Assembly: GCA_964372035.1 (NCBI GenBank)
Contig: CAYJPK010000009.1
Coordinates: 1 to 42,606 of the forward strand
Direction of reading: 5' to 3'
DNA length: 42,606 bases
Origin: CAYJPK01 sp964372035
GTDB lineage: Bacteria > Desulfobacterota > Desulfovibrionia > Desulfovibrionales > Desulfovibrionaceae
Position numbers and translations under genes: made by a program
The notes under the pieces: model-generated
Told to the model about the DNA's origin: nothing
What the model saw: only the letters and a program-made list of their open reading frames with translations
Databases searched by the model: none
In this document: positions 14,515-23,450 of the stretch, piece after piece
How the letters are laid out: each line of letters opens with the position of its first letter
How positions within the stretch are numbered: position 1 is the first letter of the stretch

Positions 14515-16458
14515 ATGCAAAAAAAACGTGGTGGAAAGTCTTTATCCAAAAACACTTGTGTGCTTTGTGGCAGTAATGATTTAGTTGAATACCCAGCCGA
14601 ATTTGTACCATTTTTACAAGAAAGAATGTTTAATAATGTTAATCAAAAAACAGAATTAATTTCTTGTAAAAAATGTGACTTTGTGTACTCTTCGTATCGC
14701 CCAAGCCAAGATGAAATATCACGTTTTTATAGTGGGTATAGAGATGCTGAGTACCAAAAACAGCGTCAGAACTATGAGCCAGCTTATTCTAAAGAGTTTA
14801 ATCAAAGCCTTGGCTTTTCAGCTTCAAATAAGAGCTTGCGTGAAAAAACGATAGCTGAGGTTGTTTATAATCATATTGCAGCGAAAGACGTTAAGCGTGT
14901 GCTTGATTTTGGTGGTGATGCTGGTCAATATATTCCTGATGCCTTGTCGAGTGCCAAAAAATATGTTTACGATATATCTGGCATACAGACAGTTGAGGGT
15001 GTTAAACTCATTACAAATAAAAGCGAGCTAGAAAAAACTGGCTATGATTTGGTTTTGTGTTGTCATGTTTTAGAGCACCTTTCAAATCCAATGGAGTCAG
15101 TGCAAGAGCTTATGCAAATGACTGCGCCAGAGGGTTATCTTTATATAGAAGTCCCATTAGAAGATAATTTTAAAAATTTAATTGCTGGAAATGAAACTAG
15201 TCATGTGCATGAGCATATAAATGCATATAGTACAAAAACATTTGAAAAACTTTTTGAGAATACTGGTTTTGAAATATTAGAAAATAAAGTAGTTGAAGTA
15301 AAGAATGACCATACCTTTTTAACTAATGTTATTTGTTGCTTAGTGCAAAACAAGGTGGCTCAACACGAATATCTCGTCAAGTACAAATCCAATCAAGTCG
15401 CATATTTAAAAGATAAACTTGATATTGTGATGATTACTTGGAATCGTCAAAAATATTTAAGTAAAATGCTTGACGGCGTATTTGCTGAAAATAGCCCTGT
15501 TAGAGAGTGTTCTGTTACGATTATTGACAATCACTCAACAGATGGGACTGCTGACTATATAAAATCTTTATCAGAAAAGCACCTAAACTTGAAGCATATC
15601 CGCAATAAGTATAATGTTGGTGGTGATCCAAACTTAGTCAAAGCACTTGAAGCTGTTGATAAGGATAAAAAATATTTTTGGATTTTAACTGATGATGATC
15701 GTTTAGACTGGACACATTGGAATGAGGTTCAAGAAGCAATTGTAAGTGATAAGTACGATATTTTTCATATAGGTAAATTATCAAGAATTGACGATGAAAT
15801 TGCACCAAGCGAAATTAGAAAAACTGCTATCACCTTAAAAAGCCTAACTTGGATACCTGGAGCTTTTTATAGGACTTCATGGCTTGATAGTTCAGTCATT
15901 CAAACAGCACATTATTTAAGCTTATTCTTGTTTCCGATTTTGTCGATAGGTATTAAAATTATAAACAATCATGGCAATGTTTATTCTTTACCATATAATA
16001 AAAGCGTAGTGCGTCACCCTGATAGTTATTGGCTTGATAGTGCTAATGATTTATTTTATACAAGAGGCACAACCTTCAGTAAAATTCTTAGTAAACGCAT
16101 AAGAATGAATTTTGAAAACGGTTTTCTGACTGCTCTTGGTTTTGTTAATGACCCTATGCTTAAGTTGCATTGCATTGATTTACTTGGAAATCATTTGGGC
16201 TATAATTTAACAGGCACGCTCAAAGAATACCTACCTTTTTCTTTACGAGCTAATAATCTAGATGGTCTGGTGCTTTTATATGAATCTAGCTCACCTAAGC
16301 TAAAAGAGGAAATAACTGCTATACTTGAAAATTATATCAAGGCGCTTAGGGCGCAAAGACAAATGACTGTTGAAATGAATAAAGATACAGTCGAGCATAT
16401 TCCATTTAAGCCCTTGCTTAAAGAGCGTTTAAAACAAAAATTAAAAAAACTATTATAA
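14515..16458 (+). CDS. Fusion of a class I methyltransferase and a GT2 glycosyltransferase
   Basis: 647 residues. The N-terminus has a zinc-ribbon-like pair CxxC (CVLCG and CKKCD) as in many sugar methyltransferases. A Rossmann methyltransferase follows at about 110-260 (VLDFGGDAGQY, then VLCCHVLEHLSNP). From about residue 300 a GT2 domain begins (LDIVMITWNRQKYLSKML, VTIIDNHSTDGTADY), with the metal-binding acidic motif TDDDRLDWTHW near 400. It probably both transfers and methylates a residue of the glycan. The GT2 half is a close paralogue of the gene at 21176. Start ATG 14515 lies 24 nt after the TPP gene. Confidence 0.88.
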   Translation: MQKKRGGKSLSKNTCVLCGSNDLVEYPAEFVPFLQERMFNNVNQKTELISCKKCDFVYSSYRPSQDEISRFYSGYRDAEYQKQRQNYEPAYSKEFNQSLGFSASNKSLREKTIAEVVYNHIAAKDVKRVLDFGGDAGQYIPDALSSAKKYVYDISGIQTVEGVKLITNKSELEKTGYDLVLCCHVLEHLSNPMESVQELMQMTAPEGYLYIEVPLEDNFKNLIAGNETSHVHEHINAYSTKTFEKLFENTGFEILENKVVEVKNDHTFLTNVICCLVQNKVAQHEYLVKYKSNQVAYLKDKLDIVMITWNRQKYLSKMLDGVFAENSPVRECSVTIIDNHSTDGTADYIKSLSEKHLNLKHIRNKYNVGGDPNLVKALEAVDKDKKYFWILTDDDRLDWTHWNEVQEAIVSDKYDIFHIGKLSRIDDEIAPSEIRKTAITLKSLTWIPGAFYRTSWLDSSVIQTAHYLSLFLFPILSIGIKIINNHGNVYSLPYNKSVVRHPDSYWLDSANDLFYTRGTTFSKILSKRIRMNFENGFLTALGFVNDPMLKLHCIDLLGNHLGYNLTGTLKEYLPFSLRANNLDGLVLLYESSSPKLKEEITAILENYIKALRAQRQMTVEMNKDTVEHIPFKPLLKERLKQKLKKLL

Positions 16459-16487
16459 CGATTGTAAAAAGATAAAGTGGTGAAAGC

Positions 16488-17618
16488 ATGTCAAAAAATG
16501 ATACATTAGCTCAAAATAGTCTAGGAAGCTCACAAGAAAATATTCAAAAAAGATTTTTAGAGCAAAACCTTGATATTATTCTTATCAGCTCTGGTGATGA
16601 TAAATTATTTTCTCAAGCATTAGAGGGCATATTTGCGAGCAATAGTCCGATAAAGAACTGTGATATCGTTATCTTAGATAATAGTGATTGTGGAAAAAAC
16701 TTTGAACTTGTAAAAGAAAAATACAAAAGTCATAAAAATATTCGCTATAAAAAATCTTCGTATAGCCTAAGCCCTGAACTTTGTGCAATTAAAGCTGTTG
16801 AATATGCAAGTAAAAAATACTTTTGGATATTGACTGATGAAGAATGCGATTTTTGTTGGGATAGTTTTGATAAGGTTTATGAGGCATTAGAGCAAGGCAG
16901 TTACGATATTGTTAATGTTGGTCGAGTTTCAACCATGTATGAAGTTCTTGAGCCAAATGATTATGAAAAATTAGCCATAACCATTAAACACTTGACTTAT
17001 TTATCTGCTGGAATATACAAAACTAAAATGATAGATAGTGATGTTATGCACAATATGTATTTTTTAAGCTCCTATCTTTTCCCTATTTTAGCTGTTGTTT
17101 GTGCTAGCTTAAATGAGGGCTGGAAAGTTTTTTCTCTTGCAAACCATGAAAGCCTTATTTCCTACAAGAATGAGTTTTTTGTTGATAAAGATTTTGTGAT
17201 TAAAAATGGTGATGAAGCAGCGCCTAAGATTTTAGATAAGCGTCAACAAATTATTTTTGAAGTCGCTTTTGCAACTTGCACTGACCTATTAGTTGATAAA
17301 AATTTAAAAGAATACTGCGTTAGTATGATGAGTAGAAATAATGAACTTAGCTTTACTGGTGTTGTACGAAAAAATATTGTTAAAAACTTAAATCTTGGTT
17401 TATGGGATAACTTAACTACCTTATATAGTCATTGTAGTAACGACCAGAAAGATAGGTTCTATACACTATTATCAGAATATGTTGAAGAATTTTCTGGCTC
17501 TGTTTTAGTTAAAACGATTAGACCAAAACAAGAAGCGAGTGCGCATATTCCTTTTAAGCCATTAGTTAAAAATGCTATTAAGCGTAAGCTCCTAAGTTTT
17601 CTTAGAATCAAATATTAA
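16488..17618 (+). CDS. GT2-like glycosyltransferase with a degenerate acidic motif
   Basis: 376 residues with a GT-A type fold suggested by LDIILISSGDDKLF, NCDIVILDNSD and YFWILTDEECDFCW. The usual Asp-Asp-Asp metal site is replaced by D-E-E-C, and the first conserved strand lacks the TWNR motif, so activity may be altered or lost. It is a paralogue of the gene at 22339: both have the LSAGIY/LSSGIY segment, the LFPIL segment and nearly the same C-terminus (KRKLLSFLRIKY versus KRKILNFLRIKY). It directly follows the methyltransferase-GT2 fusion, repeating the order of the second GT2 pair. Confidence 0.75.
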   Translation: MSKNDTLAQNSLGSSQENIQKRFLEQNLDIILISSGDDKLFSQALEGIFASNSPIKNCDIVILDNSDCGKNFELVKEKYKSHKNIRYKKSSYSLSPELCAIKAVEYASKKYFWILTDEECDFCWDSFDKVYEALEQGSYDIVNVGRVSTMYEVLEPNDYEKLAITIKHLTYLSAGIYKTKMIDSDVMHNMYFLSSYLFPILAVVCASLNEGWKVFSLANHESLISYKNEFFVDKDFVIKNGDEAAPKILDKRQQIIFEVAFATCTDLLVDKNLKEYCVSMMSRNNELSFTGVVRKNIVKNLNLGLWDNLTTLYSHCSNDQKDRFYTLLSEYVEEFSGSVLVKTIRPKQEASAHIPFKPLVKNAIKRKLLSFLRIKY

Positions 17619-17621
17619 TTG

Positions 17622-18446
17622 ATGGCAAAAAAATATATAATTGTTGCTCCGCCATTTGGCAAATCAAATGGAGTGAGAGCCCTTTATAATTTAGCAAAAG
17701 CTCTTAAAGATAAGGGCTTTGAAGCATATATTTATACTAAGGGCTTACAATATAGTGGCTATAAATATATTAATAAAATAACGAATGAAAATCGTGAAAA
17801 TGATATTGTAATTTATCCTGAAACAACTTATTTTAACCCTCTTCGTTTTAAAAATGTTGTTAGGTGGGTATTATATTATCCAGGCATTTTAGCTGGTACA
17901 AAAAAATATCACCATTCTGAAACGATTTTTACATGGTTAGATATCTATTATAAAAATGTGCCAGAGCTGCGCTTGCCCTTTATTGATGAAGACTTATTTT
18001 TTAAAGATGACACCGTAAAAACGCATGATAGTTATTTTGTACATAAGGGTGGGCAGTTTGGCGAGCTTGAAGCAATCAAAGATGCCGTTCGCATTGATAT
18101 GAATTTTCCAAGCACTCGGCAAGAATTAGCAAAATTGTTGCGTTCGACTAAGATTTTTTATTCTTTTGATGCAAATACAGCTATGCTAGAAGAAGCTGCA
18201 CTGTGTGGTGCAAAAACTATGATTATAACTAATGATGGCATTGTAGAGTATAAAGCACATTATGCAGAAATGTTTGTAAAAGAGAACTGCAACGCCTTTT
18301 TAGAAAAATTTATAGAGATTACACAAGCGCTTGATTATAAGGGTGAAATTGAAAACTACCCTCTAGGGTATAATTTAAGAGAAAAATACTTAAATCTTCG
18401 CACTATAGTTGGGAAAATACTTAGAATAATTGGCTTGAAAAAGTAG
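17622..18446 (+). CDS. Glycosyltransferase-like protein (GT-B type), putative
   Basis: 274 residues. The N-terminus (KYIIVAPPFGKSNGVRALYNLAKALKDKGFEAYIY) has the shape of a GT4-like donor or acceptor domain with the Gly-Val-Arg-Ala loop. The later segment SFDANTAMLEEAALCGAKTMIITNDG resembles the nucleotide-sugar-binding region with the conserved E-A. It is shorter than standard GT4 enzymes (350-400), so it may be a minimal or unusual member. It starts at ATG 17622, three bases after the previous stop, without a visible ribosome site; coupled translation is likely. Confidence 0.65.
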   Translation: MAKKYIIVAPPFGKSNGVRALYNLAKALKDKGFEAYIYTKGLQYSGYKYINKITNENRENDIVIYPETTYFNPLRFKNVVRWVLYYPGILAGTKKYHHSETIFTWLDIYYKNVPELRLPFIDEDLFFKDDTVKTHDSYFVHKGGQFGELEAIKDAVRIDMNFPSTRQELAKLLRSTKIFYSFDANTAMLEEAALCGAKTMIITNDGIVEYKAHYAEMFVKENCNAFLEKFIEITQALDYKGEIENYPLGYNLREKYLNLRTIVGKILRIIGLKK

Positions 18447-18455
18447 GGATAGAAA

Positions 18456-19523
18456 ATGTATAATAATATTTATAAAAATAAGAAAGTTTTTTTAACTGGG
18501 CATACTGGTTTTAAAGGTGCTTGGCTTGCTCTTTGGCTTAAAAGCTTAGGCGCAGAAGTATTTGGTTATTCACTTGCTCCAAATACTGAACCAGCTCTTT
18601 TTGATATTGCAAATTTGGCTAGTCAGATGCAGAGCGTTTTTGCCGATATTCGTGATAAAGAAACTCTTGAAAAGCACATGAACGAATTCAAGCCTGAAAT
18701 AGTTTTTCATTTGGCTGCTCAACCGCTTGTGCGTCTTTCGTACCATGAACCAGTAATGACTTATGAAACAAATGTTATGGGTTCATTAAATGTTTTAGAA
18801 GCGGCAAGAAAATGCGAGAGCGTAAAAGCATTTGTTAACGTAACTACCGATAAGTGTTATGAAAATAAGGAAGTAGAGCGTGGCTACCGTGAAGATGAGC
18901 CAATGGGCGGATATGATATGTATTCTTCCTCAAAAGCTTGTGTTGAGATCTTATCTTCCTCATATCGTCGTTCATTTTTGCAAGGCGAGCTTGGCTTTGC
19001 ACTTGGCACTGCTCGTGCAGGTAATGTTATTGGTGGTGGTGATTGGGCGCTTGATAGGCTAGTGCCTGATTGCATTAGATTTATAAATAATAATGAGAAA
19101 ATCACTATTAGAAATCCAATAGCTGTTCGCCCATGGCAACATGTGTTAGAACCATTATCAGGCTATTTACTTCTTGGGCAAAGATTGCTTGAAGATGGTA
19201 AGAAATACGCTGATAGCTTTAACCTTGGTCCAAACGAAGAGGGCGTGTTAAAGGTTGCCGAAGTTTCTAAAATGATTACAGAATTTTACGGCAGAGGTGA
19301 AGTTGTTGTTGAAAGTGGTGACGGACTTCATGAAGCTGGGCTTTTAATGCTAAATATCGACAAAGCAAAAGAAATATTAGGTTGGTATCCAACTTATACT
19401 ACTGATAAAGCAATTGAAAAAACAGTTGCATGGTACAAAGAATTTTATGATAATGCAGGTGATATGTATAGCTACACAATGTCACAAATTAAAGACTTTG
19501 AAGGGGAAATAAAGTGGAGTTAG
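18456..19523 (+). CDS. rfbG: CDP-glucose 4,6-dehydratase
   Basis: 355 residues, the usual length. An extended SDR enzyme that converts CDP-glucose to CDP-4-keto-6-deoxyglucose. The NAD-binding motif is GHTGFKGAWL (about 11-20), where FKG-WL is characteristic of RfbG/DdhB; the catalytic Tyr-Lys pair is YSSSK near 156-160, preceded by TTDKCYENKE. GGGATAG precedes the ATG at 18456. Its 3' end overlaps the GTG start of rfbH by 10 nt, so the two enzymes that act in succession are translationally coupled. Confidence 0.95.
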   Translation: MYNNIYKNKKVFLTGHTGFKGAWLALWLKSLGAEVFGYSLAPNTEPALFDIANLASQMQSVFADIRDKETLEKHMNEFKPEIVFHLAAQPLVRLSYHEPVMTYETNVMGSLNVLEAARKCESVKAFVNVTTDKCYENKEVERGYREDEPMGGYDMYSSSKACVEILSSSYRRSFLQGELGFALGTARAGNVIGGGDWALDRLVPDCIRFINNNEKITIRNPIAVRPWQHVLEPLSGYLLLGQRLLEDGKKYADSFNLGPNEEGVLKVAEVSKMITEFYGRGEVVVESGDGLHEAGLLMLNIDKAKEILGWYPTYTTDKAIEKTVAWYKEFYDNAGDMYSYTMSQIKDFEGEIKWS

Positions 19524-20866
19524 AATTAAGAGAAAAAGTTAAAGAAGCAGCACGAGAATATTTTAAACAAGTGCATGGCAAAGAAAAAGAATTTAAATAT
19601 ATTCCACCATCAGGCAAACTTCTTGATGAAGATGATTTATGTGGCTTGATTGATGCTTCTCTTGATATGTGGCTTACTGCTGGCAGATTTAATGATGATT
19701 TTGAAAAAGAATTTGCCAACTTCATTGGTGTGAAATACGCACTTTCAACCAATTCAGGGTCAAGCGCAAACTTATTAGCCTTATCTGCTTTAACCTCGCA
19801 TAAATTAGGCGATAGACAATTAGTAAAAGGCGATGAAGTAATCACCGTTGCAGCTGGCTTTCCAACTACAATTAACCCAATCATTCAGCAGGGTTTAGTG
19901 CCTGTTTTTGTTGATTGTGAAATTGAAACTTACAATATCGAAGTTTCTAAAATCGAAGCAGCAATCACTCCAAAAACAAAAGCTATCATGATTGCGCATA
20001 CTCTTGGTTCAACTTTTGACTTAGAAAATATTGTAGCGATTTGTGAAAAGCATAATTTATGGTTGATTGAAGATTCTTGCGATGCGCTCGGTGCTGAATA
20101 CAAGGGCAAAAAAGTTGGTTCAATTGGGCACATTGGTACATATAGCTTCTATCCTGCTCACCACATGACAATGGGTGAGGGTGGTGCTGTTGTAACAAAC
20201 GACGACAAGCTTTATAGAATTATTATGTCCTTTAGAGATTGGGGACGTGATTGCTGGTGTCCTCCTGGAAAAGACGATACTTGTCGTAACAGATTTAATA
20301 TGCAGTTAGGCAACTTACCATTTGGATATGACCATAAATACACATATTCTCACATTGGTTTTAACCTTAAAATTACTGATTGGCAGGCTGCAATTGGTCT
20401 TTCACAGCTTAAAAAATTACCTAGCTTTATTGAAAAAAGAACAAATAATGCAAATTATCTTTTATCAAAGCTTGATGGTTTAAAAGATTATTTACAATTG
20501 CCAACTGTTCCTGCTGATGTTAAGCCATCATGGTTTGGCTTTTTGATTTCAGTTAAGCCAAATATGCCGTTTACAAAGCAAGAGCTTGTTGAGTATTTAG
20601 AAGATAATGGCATTGGTACACGTCAACTTTTTGCAGGTAATGTGCTAAGACAACCGATGATGGTTGATAATAATATTGAGCTTCGCATTAATGATTCTGA
20701 GCTTTTAGTTTCATCAGAATTAACAGAAGAACATTATGCAATGCTTCCTAACACCGATTATATTATGAATAATACTTTTTGGGTTGGTGTAATGCCATCT
20801 ATTGGTGAAAAAGAATTAGACAGAACTGCGAATTGCATTAGCGAATTTATTAAGAAAAAAGTTTAA
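19514..20866 (+). CDS. rfbH: CDP-4-keto-6-deoxyglucose 3-dehydrase (E1)
   Basis: 450 residues. It is the PMP-dependent, [2Fe-2S]-containing dehydrase that removes the C3 oxygen of CDP-4-keto-6-deoxyglucose. The residue that is Lys in ordinary aminotransferases is His here (FYPAHHMTMGEGG, about 215-227), the hallmark of E1/RfbH/ColD. The Cys cluster DCWCPPGKDDTC (about 246-257) matches its iron-sulfur site. The GTG start at 19514 has GGGG upstream and overlaps rfbG. The flavin/iron-sulfur reductase (E3, DdhD type) that normally re-reduces it is not in this window. Confidence 0.94.
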   Translation: MELELREKVKEAAREYFKQVHGKEKEFKYIPPSGKLLDEDDLCGLIDASLDMWLTAGRFNDDFEKEFANFIGVKYALSTNSGSSANLLALSALTSHKLGDRQLVKGDEVITVAAGFPTTINPIIQQGLVPVFVDCEIETYNIEVSKIEAAITPKTKAIMIAHTLGSTFDLENIVAICEKHNLWLIEDSCDALGAEYKGKKVGSIGHIGTYSFYPAHHMTMGEGGAVVTNDDKLYRIIMSFRDWGRDCWCPPGKDDTCRNRFNMQLGNLPFGYDHKYTYSHIGFNLKITDWQAAIGLSQLKKLPSFIEKRTNNANYLLSKLDGLKDYLQLPTVPADVKPSWFGFLISVKPNMPFTKQELVEYLEDNGIGTRQLFAGNVLRQPMMVDNNIELRINDSELLVSSELTEEHYAMLPNTDYIMNNTFWVGVMPSIGEKELDRTANCISEFIKKKV

Positions 20867-20900
20867 ATTGGCTTAGTTCTTAGTGAACATGACTAAGATT

Positions 20901-20967
20901 AAAAAAGCTCTTTAGCTAAGTATAGCAAGATATAATAACTTGCCTTATTAGTTAAAGGGCTTTTTTG
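20901..20967 (+). terminator. Rho-independent terminator after rfbH
   Basis: AAAAAAGCTCTTTAGCTAA (20901-20919) pairs with TTAGTTAAAGGGCTTTTTT (20949-20967) with two G-U wobbles, across a loop of about 29 nt and ending in a T run. It would close the first half of the sugar cluster and makes a separate promoter for the following GT2 genes likely. Confidence 0.8.
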
Positions 20968-21002
20968 TTTATTGAACCATGAAATTTTTAGTATTATTTT
21001 TA

Positions 21003-21139
21003 GTATTAAAAACTATTAACAAGTCGTAACTATTTTTGTGTGGCAATAGCTTTAGCTTGACACTTAGTATTCTATCCTGTAAATTTATCGTAATATTTTG
21101 TGTATTAAAAATGTTGACAAGTTGTGACTATTTTTGTCT
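21003..21139. repeat. Pair of 38-39 bp direct repeats
   Basis: GTATTAAAAACTATTAACAA.. (21003-21041) and GTATTAAAAATGTTGACAAG.. (21102-21139) share the same order of elements, both ending AACTATTTTTGT or GACTATTTTTGT, with one indel and a few substitutions. The copies are 99 bp apart start to start. They frame the promoter candidate of the GT2 gene at 21176. Confidence 0.6.
21057..21085 (+). promoter_or_regulatory. Candidate promoter for the second glycosyltransferase block
   Basis: TTGACA (21057-21062) and TAAATT (21080-21085) are 17 bp apart. Transcription would begin near 21092, giving an 80-nt leader that contains the second direct-repeat copy. The terminator upstream makes an independent promoter here plausible. 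Confidence 0.4.
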
Positions 21140-21175
21140 AACTTGCAAGTGACTTTACTTATAAAAGGTAGTTGT

Positions 21176-22270
21176 ATGGCAGTTGCTAATTCAAAATCAG
21201 AGCAAGTTCAATATCTAAAAAATAATCTTGATATTTTGATTATAACGTGGAATAGACAGGCTTATTTATCGAGAATGTTAGCTAGTATTTTTGATAAAGA
21301 TAGCCCAATTTGCGAATGTTCTATCACAGTTATAGACAATCATTCAACTGACGGTACTGCTGACTATTTGAAATCCATGCAAGAAAAACACCCAAACCTT
21401 AAGCATATTCGCAATAAATACAATATTGGTGGCGATCCAAATCTTTTGAAAGCTCTTGAAACAGTTGATACAACAAAAAAATATTTTTGGGTTCTGGCTG
21501 ATGATGATATATTAGACTGGACACACTGGCAAAATGTGCAAACAGCACTTGAAAGTGATGAATATGATGTTTTAGTTGTTGGGAAATTAAATAGAATTGA
21601 CGATGAGCCAAGCCTTGATGAAAATAAAAATAAGGCGATGCTATTTAAACACTTATCTTGGATTCCTGCTGGGATTTATAAAAGCAAAAATTTAAATTCT
21701 AATTTAATTGAAAATGCTTATGGAATGACCTTGTTTTTATTTCCAATACTATCAATTTGTGCTCAAGTGCTAAATAACAATGGAAAAATTTTCTCGATTG
21801 ATTATAAAGAAACAATTGTTGTTTGGGCTGATCCTTATTATTTTGATGTTGCAAATGACCAAAGCTATAGTCGTGGAACTCGTAAAAGCCACTTATTGCC
21901 TAAGCGTTCGAGCATGGTTTATGAAACAGCAATGGCTTCAGTGATTGGCATAATTGAAAACCATGAAATACGAAAATATTTAATGGACTTAGTTGGAAAT
22001 CATAACGGGCAAACATTTGGTGGAGTGCTAAAATGGTATATTCCACATATGTTACACCTAGGCGCATATGATGAACTTTTGACTTTTTACAAAGCATGTA
22101 ATGAACAGCAAAAAAAAGATTTCAGTGCCATGTTTGCAAAATATATGAACGAACGGGAATTTTTAAGGCTTCAACATGATAAAAAGTGTAAATCAATGCT
22201 TAATTTTCCTTTAAAAGTGTTTTTTTGTAATTTGCTTTGGCGTGTTGTTGCTAGGGCTTTTAAAATGTAA
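21176..22270 (+). CDS. GT2 family glycosyltransferase
   Basis: 364 residues. GT-A fold signals are LDILIITWNRQAYLSRML, CSITVIDNHSTDGTADYL and the acidic metal site ADDDILDWTHW. It is a close paralogue of the C-terminal half of the gene at 14515, with long near-identical stretches that extend to the DNA. The ATG at 21176 follows AAAGGTAG; an in-frame TTG 42 nt upstream has no ribosome site. It probably adds a sugar to the O-antigen or core. It starts the second paralogous GT2 pair. Confidence 0.88.
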   Translation: MAVANSKSEQVQYLKNNLDILIITWNRQAYLSRMLASIFDKDSPICECSITVIDNHSTDGTADYLKSMQEKHPNLKHIRNKYNIGGDPNLLKALETVDTTKKYFWVLADDDILDWTHWQNVQTALESDEYDVLVVGKLNRIDDEPSLDENKNKAMLFKHLSWIPAGIYKSKNLNSNLIENAYGMTLFLFPILSICAQVLNNNGKIFSIDYKETIVVWADPYYFDVANDQSYSRGTRKSHLLPKRSSMVYETAMASVIGIIENHEIRKYLMDLVGNHNGQTFGGVLKWYIPHMLHLGAYDELLTFYKACNEQQKKDFSAMFAKYMNEREFLRLQHDKKCKSMLNFPLKVFFCNLLWRVVARAFKM

Positions 22271-22338
22271 TTTTTTTTAGAAATATTTGCTGTAAGATAC
22301 GGATAATAAATGGATAATTTAGATTTGCGAGGTAATGA

Positions 22339-23436
22339 ATGTCATCAAGTATAGAAACTAATCAAATGCAATTTTCAGATAGTGATTTGAGTTTTTTAGC
22401 GTCAAACCTTGAAATTATTTTAGTTAGTTATAATTGTTTTTCTAGGCTTGAAGATTTGGTTTCAATGCTTTTAAACGAAAATAGCCCTGTGAAAAATTGT
22501 TCAATCACTATTTTGGACAATGGCTCAACTGATGTGCAGTATAAAAACTTAGAAAATACTTTTGCTAAACACAATAATATTTCGTATAGTAGAAATAAAT
22601 ATCATGTTGCGAATGATAATTGCGTGACGAGAATTTTTGAGTTAGCTGAAAAAAAATATTTTTGGGCTTTGACTGATGATATGTATGAGCTAAACTGGTC
22701 AAATTGGGCTAATATTCAACAAGCTTTAGTTTCAGATGACTATGATATTATTAATCTTGGAAGAATTAGCACCCTTCTTGATAGAATTGATGCGAGTAGT
22801 AATCAAAAACTTTCAACAACAATGAAGCAACTTTGCTATTTAAGTTCTGGGATTTACAGGAATTCTTGCATTAATTCTGAAGTAATTCATAATGCTTATT
22901 TTTTAACTGTTTATTTATTTCCAATTTTATCATTAATTTGTTCTGTTATAAATAATGGCGGAAAGATTTTTAATGTTGAAAATAGTGAAAGTGTAGTTGA
23001 ATATAAAGATTCATATTTTCTTAGTCTTAATGAATTAAATCAAGATATTGTAAACACAGATGAAATTCTTGATAAGCGCTCACAAATGATTGCTGAAACT
23101 GCTTGGGCAACTTGCACTAGCTTATTGCATGATGATGAACTTAGACAAACTTGCATGCAAGCCTTATGCTTTAAAAATGAAAATACTTTTGCAGGTACAA
23201 TTAGGAATAAGCTTGTTAACAATGTTAACTTAGGCTTGTGGGAAAATTTAACCACAATTTATCATCTAAGTAACGAAGAACAAAAAGATAAGTTTTATAT
23301 AATGCTTAAAGAGTATATTGATGGCTATAAGGCGCATGCGACTGAACAAAAAGATAATATTGATATTAATTTTAAGGCTACTATAAAACGAGAAATCAAA
23401 CGCAAAATATTAAATTTCTTGAGAATTAAATATTAA
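22339..23436 (+). CDS. GT2-like glycosyltransferase, paralogue of the 16488 gene
   Basis: 365 residues. It opens with LEIILVSYNCFSRLEDLV and NCSITILDNGSTD, and the acidic site is partly eroded (ALTDDMYELNW). It shares the C-terminal KRKILNFLRIKY tail and the LSSGIYRNS / LFPILSLI segments with the gene at 16488. The order, an intact GT2 followed by a degenerate GT2, repeats that seen at 14515-17618. The GAGG ribosome site supports ATG 22339. Confidence 0.8.
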   Translation: MSSSIETNQMQFSDSDLSFLASNLEIILVSYNCFSRLEDLVSMLLNENSPVKNCSITILDNGSTDVQYKNLENTFAKHNNISYSRNKYHVANDNCVTRIFELAEKKYFWALTDDMYELNWSNWANIQQALVSDDYDIINLGRISTLLDRIDASSNQKLSTTMKQLCYLSSGIYRNSCINSEVIHNAYFLTVYLFPILSLICSVINNGGKIFNVENSESVVEYKDSYFLSLNELNQDIVNTDEILDKRSQMIAETAWATCTSLLHDDELRQTCMQALCFKNENTFAGTIRNKLVNNVNLGLWENLTTIYHLSNEEQKDKFYIMLKEYIDGYKAHATEQKDNIDINFKATIKREIKRKILNFLRIKY

Positions 23437-23450
23437 AATAGGGTATGGAA

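Larger units (their letters stand above)
20867..21175. other. Intergenic region with terminator, direct repeat and candidate promoter
   Basis: This 309-nt stretch carries the rfbH terminator, two copies of a 38-39 bp AT-rich repeat (21003-21041 and 21102-21139), and between them TTGACA (21057-21062) with TAAATT 17 bp later (21080-21085). A second TTGACA is inside repeat copy 2 (21114-21119). No gene is seen. The ribosome site AAAGGTAG (21164-21171) belongs to the next gene. Confidence 0.6.
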
